This document shows positions 1 to 10,600 of a stretch of 64,000 bases of DNA, one piece after another (positions within the stretch are counted from its first letter, which is position 1; each line of letters starts with the position of its first letter). The translations under genes and the position numbers were made by a program. Source of the stretch: Anaeramoeba flamelloides (Eukaryota > Metamonada > Anaeramoebidae); contig JANTQA010000015.1 in assembly GCA_027625915.1 (NCBI GenBank), positions 9,887,001-9,951,000 of the forward strand. The letters run 5' to 3'. The notes beneath the pieces are model-generated. The model did not search any database. It was not told where the DNA came from and was given only the letters and a program-made list of their open reading frames with translations.

Positions 1-827
1 GTTCCTCAGGATCAAATAAGAAAATGTTATCAAATTTTTTGCTGGTTTTTGTGTGTTTTTTTAAATTGGGGCATATTTGGAAGATTATTTGATTCAGAAC
101 TTCACTTGCGTATCCGAAATTGTTCCAATTAATTCTTACAACTTGTGTTTTTGATTCTGTCAATTCAAGATTAAGCAATTCATAACATTTATTCAAGCCA
201 GACAAATATTCTAATGGGATTGAAGATTCGCATTGCCTTCCTCTTAATTTATGAATTCGATCATAACATATTTCTGGTTTTACAGATAAGTAGAGACAGA
301 TCTGTGGATACGGAATGCTATTTAGCATTTCTTTTCTGATTTCCGAATATAATTTGTAACCTAAGTTTATTTAGTTGTCAAATCAGAAAATTGGTTTTTC
401 ATTTTAAGTTTTTAAAGCTTGTTGAAGAAGAAAAAATAAAGTCAAGTACACCAAATTTACACCTTTGGTTGTTTTGGGTTTTAAACAAGAGTAAAATTAA
501 GAATTTACCTTCTTCATCAATGTTCTTGTCATCATAATTTTTTTTGGCAAAGACCCAATCAGAGTAAATTGAACGATCAAGAATTACTCCTTTTATTTTT
601 CCAGATTCTAATTTTTTAAGACACTGTAAATATGTAACGAACCTTTGTTTTAAGAGGTAAAGCTGCATGGGTAGTCCCCATTTTTTAGGATCAGAATAGT
701 ATAATTCTAAATAAGGATTTTTTGCTGTTGGTTCAAAAAATACTTCATAGTCTAAGAGTCTTCCAAGTTCACGACACAATGTTGTTTTCCCTGCGGAAAT
801 GTTTCCTTCAATAATAATCAAAGACAT
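1..827 (-). CDS. Deoxynucleoside kinase, two exons, cut by the window edge
   Basis: Phosphorylates deoxynucleosides with ATP in nucleotide salvage. Exons are 509-827 and 1-360; the intron 361-508 begins GTAAATTC and ends AG, and the split codon rejoins as Gly. The protein starts MSLIIIEGNISAGKTT, an N-terminal P-loop of the GNISAGKTT type used by dNK/dCK/TK2 enzymes. FFEP (about residue 30) matches the family's substrate-binding glutamate, DRSIYSD (about residue 84) the DRS catalytic motif, and exon 2 carries a lid-like RLRGRQCE-type arginine cluster followed by a YL motif. About 226 residues are present; family members are 210-280, so little should be missing beyond position 1. The ATG follows AT-rich DNA and needs no signal peptide, so a cytosolic enzyme is likely. 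Nucleoside preference cannot be read from the sequence. Confidence 0.92.
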
Positions 828-1221
828 TAATTAAAAAGTCAGTTTTTTATTTAAAGTTTATAGATAATAAAAAATGCACAAAATTATTTTATAAAATGCT
901 CTTTTTTTGTTTGTCAAACGGTTACTTTAAAAATTTTTATCTGACTAATATTCGTTCTAAACGTCTGAAATCTGTTTGAAAAGCGATAAAACCATAAAAA
1001 TTTAAAAGTTACACGTTAATATTTTTAGAAAATTTTTTTAAAAAAATAGAGATTAGAGTTAAAAGATTATAAAGAAACCACTTTCTTGACCATTGAAAAA
1101 ACATTATTGTGATTTAAAATTTTAGCTATTTTTATCATTTCCAAAGTTCTTAATTTTGTATTTCTTGAGAATTTTGCTTTTGAAAATAGTTTATTGTTTT
1201 CAATATTATTACTATTTGAAA
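828..1221. other. 5' flank of the kinase gene, no feature
   Basis: AT-rich DNA upstream of the kinase ATG. I see no gene or repeat here; the short minus-strand reading frame near 1067-1249 runs into the end of the next element and is not supported. Confidence 0.5.
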
Positions 1222-1643
1222 TAACTGTTGTGGAAAAAAAGTGAAACATGATTTTTAATTGGGAACCTTACTGAAAATGAAAAGTAAAATCAATTAAAAG
1301 AAGAAACCAATTAACTTCAAATAATAACCCATTATATTATTTTCAATCAAACCAACAAATACAATTTAAATCTACTCATTTATTGAAATTGTTGGTGTGG
1401 TTTTGGAGATCTCAAAAATAGTCAATTTTTTGAACAAATTTTTAATAATAGATCAATCAAAGAATACAGACCATACTAAAAGATAGTATTTAAAAAACTG
1501 TTATTGTGGCGAATACTTCATTTTGTCTTTATTTATTTATTTATTCTTTTTTTCCATGATCTTACTTTGAATTTTCAGTAATGTTCCCAATTAAAAACTG
1601 TGTTGAACTTTTTTTCCATATTTCACTTTTTTCCACAACGGTA
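1222..1643. mobile_element. Family F inverted-repeat element, copy F1
   Basis: The left end reads AACTGTTGTGGAAAAAAAG and the right end is its inverse (TTCCACAACGGTAAT). A second inner match is the motif TTTTTAATTGGGAAC against GTTCCCAATTAAAAA. Other copies lie at 12472-12962, about 32460-32805 and 63023-63492. About 420 bp, no coding capacity; a non-autonomous DNA transposon is the best reading. Confidence 0.7.
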
Positions 1644-1880
1644 ATTCTTGTAGAAAAGTTTAAAATCCTTTTCAAAAAAAAAATCGTTTTTTTTTCTTAT
1701 TAAGAGAAAAGATCTATACATTAACAGATTATAGAAACCAACAGCGAAGCCTAATTAAATATGTTATTAGTTTCCACAAGTTCTATTATTTCAAAAAGAA
1801 ATTCTAAACATAAAGGATCAAATTGTAAAATTTATCTCAAAAAATAGAGTATTTTTTTCTGATAAAATTTATTATCTTAA

Positions 1881-3254
1881 GGGAGTAGCCACGGTAAAGA
1901 AAAATTTTTCCCTTTTTTACAATTCTAAAGAGGATCAGAAAATAACATTTTTTACTCTGGTTGTACACCATTGATTTTTATTATTTAAAGTATTTCATTC
2001 ATTAAATTTTTTAAATTTTTTTTTAAACCTCTCAAAGAAATTGCCACAATAGAATGTTGAGCTGAATTGCTTAAAATAGTGTTTTGAATGTTGGATGGCT
2101 TATCTTTTATCCTAATCTCAACATTCTATTGTGGCATTGATTTTTTTCATTTTTTATTTTTTCATCATTTTTGAGATTTTTTTAATCCTGACAACATAAG
2201 GCAATTAATAGTATTTTTTTATTAGTGTCATTTAGGATTAATGGATTTTGTTTAAAAAGAACAACAATACTACAATTGAGAGAATCATAAAAGAAAACAT
2301 AAATGGGACTTAAATAGCTAGAAGATTCCAAAAAAAAGAATAATTAAGTCAAATTATTACTTTTTAGGATTTTAAATCGTTGTGTTTAGTGGAATTGGAG
2401 AAGTGAATCTGATGATATGTTATCAAAGTTTAAACCACAAAATAGCTATAAGTTTTATTCAAAGAACCTGAAATTATCATCCCCCCCAAAAAAAAACTAT
2501 ACCTCCATTCCAAAAATTTGGACACATCAGAAATCAAAAATAGGTAAACAAAAACCCAATTTTATGATATTTTTCCAAACCTAATATAAAACCACATTTA
2601 AGTAACATAGTATTAATGGTTTTTTAAGTAATCATTTTAATCCAAATATAAGAAAACAATATAAAACAAAAAATCAAAACAAGTGTGTCCAAAATAAGGA
2701 AACGAGATGAAATGAAAGAGTTTGAACAAAAAATATATTGGTTGATTTGTTCGAATTACACCAACAATGGTTGATCGATCAAATGATAAGATACCATGCA
2801 CCGGTTGTATGTGTATTTTTCAATCTAAGAAACTCAACTGTAACCATCTATCAACCATCTATAAAAATTTTTCAGATCTAACTAAACCGATTAAGTAACT
2901 TCAGAAATAGAAAATGAAAACAAAAACAAAAAAGACAAAAAATGAAATAGTTTGTTAAATTAAAATTAATTTCCAATTGGATGTAAATCATGTTATTATT
3001 ATTTTTCCAACTGTTTAAACTGTGCCCAAATTAATGGAATTAAGTTTATTTTAATAAAAAAATAAAATAAAATAAAAAACTATTTTATCAATATAATCTC
3101 TTTTTTTTAATTGTTGAACATTACTAAAAAAAAAATATCAAATAATTTTTTTAAAAAATTTTTTAGAGAATCTACGATCACACGCCACTAAAATAAAATG
3201 TTCTTATCTCATCTCTCTCAAATTTTTATCATGCCTTATGGTGTAGCTACTCCC
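1881..3254. mobile_element. TTAA-flanked family A element, copy A1 (1374 bp)
   Basis: Bounded by TTAA at 1877-1880 and 3255-3258, with inverted ends GGGAGTAGCC and GTAGCTACTCCC. It contains a mariner-like family M unit at 2500-3045. A second copy, A2, at 29277-31853 is colinear with it apart from one extra insertion. The TTAA target is typical of piggyBac transposases, but none is encoded, so this is a non-autonomous element. Confidence 0.85.
2500..3045 (+). mobile_element. Family M mariner-like MITE inside A1
   Basis: The ends are inverse: CCATTCCAAAAATTTGGACAC on the left, TGTGCCCAAATTAATGGAAT on the right. The core has the palindrome TTGATCGATCAA. Copies sit at the same place in A2 (31092-31635) and alone at 60748-61280. 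No transposase. Confidence 0.75.
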
Positions 3255-3258
3255 TTAA

Positions 3259-4191
3259 GGGACTAGTCTTTATTAAATTTTTTTAGGTAAATTTAATAGA
3301 GATTTAGAATTTTTTTTGCCAATTACTTAGATTTGTAATCAAAGTGAAAAACTTCTTAGTATATCAATGAAATCTTGCTAAATGACATTCATTAAATTTA
3401 GTTATTGTTTTTATAGAAATAAAAAAATTTTTGCATTTTTTCACTTTTTTGAAAGTTGCTTTTTTTCAACTTTTTACAAAAATACAAAAAATAAAAAAAA
3501 ATATGAGCAAGAAAGCAAAAGCAGTTATGTTTTTGGAAGACGTACAAAAAATAATTTGAAAAATAAACCTGAAAAGGTTTTTTTGGATTTGCATGAAAAC
3601 ATAGTTTTATTCGAAAAAAATATACAATATATGCTTTACTCTTAATAAAAGATTTTCTTTCTTTTCTTGTACTATACTTTTTTTTTTTCATAAATCTACT
3701 TTTTGAATTTACAATCTTTTTTTTTTGTTGAATTTGAAGTTTTTTAAGTATTCCCAAATTATCATTCCAAAAGTTTTTGTCAGAGTCAAAAAAAATCAAA
3801 GAAAAGAATAAGAATTATTTTTTTAAAAAGTAATTATTGATAAAACAAATTGAGTTCTTTATAGAGTCAAGTTGGACGAACAGAAGTGAAGGAGAAAATA
3901 TTCACCAGTTTTAAATTATTTTTTCGTTTTTAAAAATGAGTATAAATATTATTTTTGAAAAAATAATTAAATTCAAAATTAATCAAAAAATTCTCATCTG
4001 TTAAAGATCATTTTTCAAAAAATAATTTTTAAAAGTCACTTTTTTTGACAGAGATTGTAAAATTTTAAAAAAACAAGAACTGGAAGTTCTAACATTAAAA
4101 AAGCCTGTCTATTTCCAATTTTAAACATATTTCAAGATAAGGATTCCTTATTTAGTTATTGGTCAAAAAAAAATTAATAGCGACTATCCCC
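3259..4191. mobile_element. TTAA-flanked family D element, long copy D1 (933 bp)
   Basis: TTAA at 3255-3258 is shared with the right end of A1; the other TTAA is 4192-4195. The outer about 80 bp on each side match the 170-bp copies D2 (9640-9809) and D3 (51924-52093), with start GGGACTAGTC and end GACTATCCCC. The central about 760 bp (3337-4097) has no counterpart in D2 or D3. D1 is therefore either a longer ancestor or carries an insertion. Confidence 0.75.
3382..3645 (+). CDS. 87-codon reading frame inside D1, doubtful
   Basis: An ATG-to-TAA frame of 87 codons lies in the unique middle of D1. Its second half is polar and basic and looks protein-like (for example SSYVFGRRTKNN), while its first half is Phe-rich, as expected of translated T-rich DNA. 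An overlapping minus-strand frame (3398-3799) is also open, so the strand is unclear. It could be a captured gene fragment or chance. I recognise no family. Confidence 0.2.
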   Translation: MTFIKFSYCFYRNKKIFAFFHFFESCFFSTFYKNTKNKKKYEQESKSSYVFGRRTKNNLKNKPEKVFLDLHENIVLFEKNIQYMLYS

Positions 4192-4689
4192 TTAAAAAAA
4201 AACCAAAAATTTAGAAAAAATTGAGAATATTATGAAATATTTTCAACAAATCAATAGGATGAAACTTGCTTCAAAATATTGTCTGTAGATTGATTTTTTT
4301 AGTTCACCATACTTATGAGATCAGTATAACGCCCCCCCCTAAATATCAATTTATATCAAAAAAAAATAATCCGTAAAATTGAGAAATGATGTTCCATTTG
4401 CAAGCACCGTACCTTGTAAAAGTAATATATTTAAATTCACAGATAAGATATAATAATTACCATGGCCAATATAAAAGATTATTATATGTATTACCTATTA
4501 GCATTTTATTTGATACATAACCCCTTAAAATACGGAAAAAAAAAAAGACTGTGTATCTTTTTCCTTTCAAAAATTATCATAATAATGCAAAACTATTTTC
4601 AATTCAGAAATATTTTGATTCTATAATAATAAATGATGAGTATAATACCTTAACAATGGATTTGAATTATGAAAGTTAAAATTGAACTT

Positions 4690-6022
4690 TAATTCATAAG
4701 TAATGTGATTTTTTCTCAAATATTTTCTCCATGTTTTGTTTGGGTTTCAAACTATTTCTGTACAATTTAAAGTCGATGATGTTACTATCACATTGTCAAT
4801 CTAGTTTCTGTAACTTTAAAAAATCTATTATAAATATTATTGAACAATTATTTATTTTAGTTTTTACTAATGATTACCATCAAAAAATATCATTTTTGAT
4901 ATTTTTTTATGATAACTTTTCCAATTCAAAAAATAGAAACCAAACTAATAAAATTACAATGTAAACTAAAATTCAAAATTTTTCACACAGCTAAAACCTT
5001 CCAAACAATCACAGTAATACAATTTCATTCAAATTGAAAATAATTTTGATTTTTAGTAAAATATGAAAATCATTTTTTCATCAATTTAGTTTTAATTTTC
5101 ATTTTCTTTTTGGAATTTAGTAACTTGTTTGGTTCGATCAAATTTTTTTTTCAAGGATTGATATTAGGTTAAAGTTGTGTTGTTCCAAATATAAGAACTC
5201 AAATATAATTAGTTGAATAGTATCTAAACTTTTGATTGATCAATATTTCTAATACTATTTCAACAAATTTCGCAATGTATTTTTTTGTTTTGCTCTCTCC
5301 AAAAATTTTTAACACACTGATAATTTATTAGTATTGATGATTATTTATTTTTTTGTTTTGTGAGTATTATAATTTATATATAAATGTTAAAATTTCAATT
5401 AGTGAATGACTCTAATTTGGGATTTCTTCTAGAATTGATAAAATAAGTGTTTTTTTTCAAAAATTGAATTTTGGCGTGTTAAAAATTTTGATTTCGGGTT
5501 TATATAAAAAATAAAAGGGGAAAACATTAATAGTGAATATTTATTCTTTTCGCCACTTTAAAGGATTAACTTGATAAAAAACAACAGAAAATCCCTAAAA
5601 TTGAGTAATTACCTTTGTATTTTAGAGACACTCCTTGTATTATCAATATATTTCCAATATACAAAAACATTAAATCAAAAAAATCTATTGGCGAATTAAA
5701 TAAATCTAAAATAAAATCAATTTTTTTAGCAACAGACGGACTTTTAATATAAATTTTAAAAAAATATTTTTCAATTTTTAAAGTCTGAAAATTAATTATC
5801 CAACATTTAAATCTGTCTTGATATTGGGTTTTTTTCTAAAATTATTTGGGTTTTTTTATTAAAACAAGTATTATTTTTTATTTGATCTGATCAACTTTTA
5901 CTTGTAGGTACTATTTTACTAACAAAATTTTTGGAGATATTAAAAACATAGACCAATAATATAATTTGCATTCAATAACAACTGATTTTAATCTTGAATT
6001 CTAATTATTAGAGTTTAATCCC
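4690..6022. mobile_element. Family C TTAA element, copy C1, split by a family B element
   Basis: The stretches around 4720-4960 and 5520-6022 align with the two halves of C2 (8545-9303), including the motif CTATTATAAAT and the end GAGTTTAATCCC followed by TTAA at 6023-6026. The left border is blurred. Family B copy B1 (4965-5502) sits in the middle, so C1 is older than B1. Confidence 0.6.
4965..5502 (+). mobile_element. Family B MITE, copy B1
   Basis: Ends are inverse around AATTCAAAATTTTTCACAC and GTGTTAAAAATTTTGAT. The unit aligns with B2 (14572-15107, inverted), B3 (18556-19096) and part of 44700-45166. A TTGATTGATCAA-like core and the overall layout resemble family M, so the two families look related. 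No coding capacity. Confidence 0.7.
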
Positions 6023-6233
6023 TTAAAAAAATAAAAAATACACAGTTTGACAATCGTTTACAAACCTTTCAAACTTATTACAATAGTTTACAGCAACTTA
6101 AAAGATGAAAATTCACTGACTGTTTGAAGAGAATACCCACCCCCACCTTGGGTTTTATTTCAGAAATTATCCTTATCCAGTTACCAAATGGAAAATTTTA
6201 TTTCAATTTTACTTGATACATTTGCAATTATTA

Positions 6234-6813
6234 AGGTATTTACAAAAAAGTGAGGCATTTTTTTTCACTTTTCTAAAAAATAATATTTATTGGTGATGGT
6301 ATTCATTAATCGAAAATACCAAATTAAGCTTAATATTTATACCGATTGAACCAACTACTTATATATTCAATTCAAAATATGTTGGATGAATTATTTCCAA
6401 AAAATGAAAAAATAAAAAGCACCTTTTTTGGTTAAAACAAGGTACGACCAATTTCAATAAAAAACTGGAAATATGGAAGGAGCACAATTGATAATTTAAA
6501 CAAACAAAACGTTATATATTTTTTATTATTTTGTAATTTTTTTTTGAGATTATACAAGTTATGTAAATGATTATTTTGATCAAAAAGAAAATAATAAACA
6601 CCAATTTTCATACCTAAAAAATATCAAAAAAAATTGAGATAAGAGAATTTAATATATTTTATTTTTGCAAAACAATACTAAGAAACAAATTGAATTATTA
6701 TCAAGAATCCATCAACGATATTTAAGGTTTTTATATATTTAAATCCTTTTTTGAAGATTGATTTTAATAAATATTTTTTAAAATAAATTTGCCCCGCTTT
6801 CTTGGAAATAGCT
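6234..6813. mobile_element. Family K MITE, copy K1 (580 bp, TA flanks)
   Basis: Inverse ends AGGTATTTACAAAAAAG and CTTTCTTGGAAATAGCT lie between TA dinucleotides. It aligns along its length with K2 at 10752-11344. A TA target suggests Tc1/mariner mobilisation. No open frame. Confidence 0.7.
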
Positions 6814-6895
6814 TAGTTAACAACCATCGCAATGATCTTTACAAAATCAACAATATGATTTTTTTAGAAATTTTTTTGGCTCTTTCTTATTGCCC

Positions 6896-7456
6896 TTTAA
6901 AGTTTAAATTCCTGAAATATGAAAAAAAGATTATCTTGGGCTGGGTGTAGTGACTTATTAATTTGGTTGTTATCTAACCGATTTTATTCTTAGTATGCGT
7001 TATAAGAGTTGTTCAAAATGACAATTTATGACAATTTATTATTTTTACTTTCTGAAATCTGTATTAAAGAATTTAAGACTAATATATTTAAAGTTAAGCG
7101 ATATAAAAAAAATGATATTTGTATGTTGTTGATTGAAATTTTTAATTAGATTTCGTTTTATTTGGTGCTTTTCAAAAATTTTTTTTTCCATTTAATTGAC
7201 AAAAAGAGAAATCAAAATTTTCTTGTACTACCCAAAAATCAAAATTTATTCTTAAACACCAACCAACCTATTCATCTTACATTCCTCAAAGCAGATTTCA
7301 GAAAGAAAAAATAATAAATTGTCATAAATTGTCATTTTGAACAACTCTTATAACGCATACTAAGAATAAAATCGGTTAGATAACAACCAAATTAACAAGC
7401 CACTGCGCCATACTCAAGATAACTATTTTTCAAATTTCAGGGATCGTAAACCTTAA
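6896..7456. repeat. Large inverted repeat, about 170-bp arms, tRNA-like ends
   Basis: The arm at about 6896-7063 and that at about 7289-7456 are near-perfect inverse copies, including TTATCTAACCGATTTTATTC and TTAGTATGCGTTATAAG. Read on the minus strand, the right arm starts with TATGGCGCAGTGGC, which resembles a tRNA A box. It may be two SINE-like copies in opposite orientation or a foldback transposon. Spacer about 225 bp. Confidence 0.75.
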
Positions 7457-7682
7457 GAGAAAATCGGAATTGAATAGTAAAAAAAGTTACATTTTGTCAA
7501 AAAAGGTAAATCCCTAATAAATTCAGTTCACATTTCTAATTGAATATAGATTGTTTTGTGTGAATTACCTTAGCCGAATTTGCACGATAAAGGAAAATTC
7601 AAAAAATGAATTAATAGGTTAAATTTCTAAAAATAAAATTTTTTTTTATTTTTTTACTTTTTTTACTTTTTTGAAACAACCT

Positions 7683-10600
7683 ATGAAAATATTTCTTGAC
7701 AAGTGGGCTAACAAACATATCTATTTTTTTGTCTTTCAGTTTTGTTTGTTCTGTGGACTAGGTTTCTTGTTTGGATCCTTTGGTCCAGAGGTTTACGAAA
7801 AAAGAGAGATGGTTTTTAATTACACGGATGACGGTGAATATTTTGGGGTTATTCATGGCTTAAATAGACTTAACGAATTCTTATATATCGACGTGCATTT
7901 TTCAACAGATTTAGATGTTGGGCTGGAGACAAAAGTTAAATTTATTCTTAAATTAACAGCATCGAATGATTATAGTATACCCCAAGATCAGTGGGTGGAA
8001 ATTTCTTCAACGACCCACCAACGTACAGTTACATGTGAGGTAAATTATCAGCAAAGGATTCTTATTTTTTCTTTTCTTTTTTTAAAATTTTTTACCTTAA
8101 GGCCAAAGGCTTATTTTTTCTTTGTGTTTGAAGAATGAATAAAAAGATCAAAAAAAAATTAAAAAAGAATTTCTTATTTAAAAAGGGTTTACAACACCCC
8201 AAAGCAAACAAAAAAACCTTCAAAATTTTCAATTTTCTCTTTGAAATTTGGTTTCAAAAATTGTTACTCATACTTTGAAAAATGAATCCATCCTTTCGCT
8301 TTTCCTATAAAACTTTTCAATTCTTTTTCACAAACCATTTTTTTGTTTCAAAAAAAAAAACGAAATAAAATGGCAACAACAAAAATGATACTGACACTAC
8401 CCACTGCCATTGACATGGTTAATGTGTTTTATTGTCAATACTATTATTTTCCAATTAATAAATGAAAATTTTTATTTCAATTTCCAAAATGAAGATTAAT
8501 TATTACTGCTTAAATCAAATTACCAGAGTAAAAATTTGTCTTAAGGGATTAGCCCCACCATAGATTTCTCTATAATCAAAGTATGTTGTAATTGGGTGTA
8601 AACAATATTAGTGCACCTTAGCTCGAATAGTTTCTGTGACTCTAAAAAATCTATTATAAATCTTATTGCACAATAAATTATTACTTTTTTTACTAATGAT
8701 CACTATTAAAATATTTCATTTTGAATAAATTTTTTTTAATTCCTTTTCCAAATCCAAAAATAGAAACCCAAAATACAGTATTCTGGTATTGAATAATTTA
8801 GATTTAGAACTTCCAAAAGTAACTATTTTAATATAAATTTTTGAATTTCAAAGATTAACTCAATAATCATCAACATAAAAGAACAAATACTGATTATTTT
8901 TGTTTTCTTTTGATAAAGATAATTATAACATCAATATATTTCCATGATTTGAGAAATAATTTGTCAAAAAAATTTATTGGTTAATTATTTAATTTTTTAA
9001 AAAAAACTGATTTTTTTAGTAACTAATCTACATTTCGCCACTAATTTAAGAAAGATATTTTGTGACTTTGTAGTCTGAATATTGATAATTCAACCTTTAA
9101 ATTTATGGCCAAATGCAGATTTTTTTCTGAAATTGTTGCGTTTTTTACTAATACATAGATCCTTTTTAATTGATGAGATCAACAAATATTACTACTTGAC
9201 TAATCGATTTTTTTGAGATATTTGAACAATGTAGCACTAATGTGGTCACGTCCAATAACAACATACTTTAATCCTAGGCTTCTCCTTGGTAGACGCTAAC
9301 CCCTTAAAGTTAACTAAGGAAGTTTAATTTGTTGTCGAAAAAAATCATTTCTAAACAATGTTGTAAAGATCTTTTGGTTTTACTTGCACTTATAACATTA
9401 GAAAAATATTTTGTAATCTGGAACTAAAAATTTTCATTTTTTAATTGGAAAATAATATTATTGAAGATCCTGCTCCAAATTTGTGACTTTTCAAATTATC
9501 CAAATGATTTTCCACCTTTTTGGACATTTTCAAAATAAAAAAAATTCTTCAAGATACAATAAAGATGTAAAAATTTAAATAATCTACAACTCAAACTGAT
9601 GTAAAAAAAAAAAAAAAAATATTCATAACCATATTTTAAGGGACCAATCTCTATTAAATTTTTTTACCTAAATATAATAGAGATTGTGAAAATTTTTTGC
9701 TAATTATTTAGATTTGAAAAACCTTTTTTATTTTCAATATTAAACATATTCTAGATCAGGAATCCTTATTTAGGAATTGGGCAAAGAAAAAATAATAGAG
9801 ACTAGTTCCTTAAAATTAAACTACCCCACAAGCAACTGAGTTAATAAATAATTTGATCAAAATTAATTCATAAATTTAATTTTATATATATATTCGAATA
9901 ATTTCTTTTGTATTTAAAAATTATATTTCAAATAGGGAAACAAAAATTGCACAAGACATACTCTAGTTCACGAACCATATTTAAATTATAAAAACTATCG
10001 CTTAGATATGCAGTTTGAACCAGAAACAACCAAAAGTTTTATTAAGAATATCTATATAAATGTTTGAAACCATTCCCCTCCCCACTCTTTTTATTATTTT
10101 TTTATTTCTTTCTTTATTTTTATTTTTACTTTATTTATTTTATTATAATGATTTTATGTTTTTTATTATGTAAAATCTTATTTTTTTCGATTATATTCAT
10201 TTTTCAATTACAATTTGAAATTACCATTTAGAGCAGTGAAAAAAATACCGTACATGAAAAAAATCCCTGACAAGATTTTTAATTGTGAATATTAGTAAAA
10301 TTATTGTGTAATTTCATTTATTTACAATCAAATTCCTTTTTTTAAGAATCGAACTTTTTCAATTATAACTCACCCACTTATTAGAATGATGATTGGTGAA
10401 ATCACACTTGTTCAAAACACCAATCAATCAATCAAAAAACAAGAAGAAAAATTATCATTTTCCAAACTCTAGTAAACCTCAAAAAAACTCGATTGTTTTT
10501 CAAAAAAAGTTGATCAACTGATGGCTATCAAACAATTACTCGAGTATTCTAGAGACACCTTACTTTGATGAACTTTAGGTAGGTTTATTACTAGTATCAT

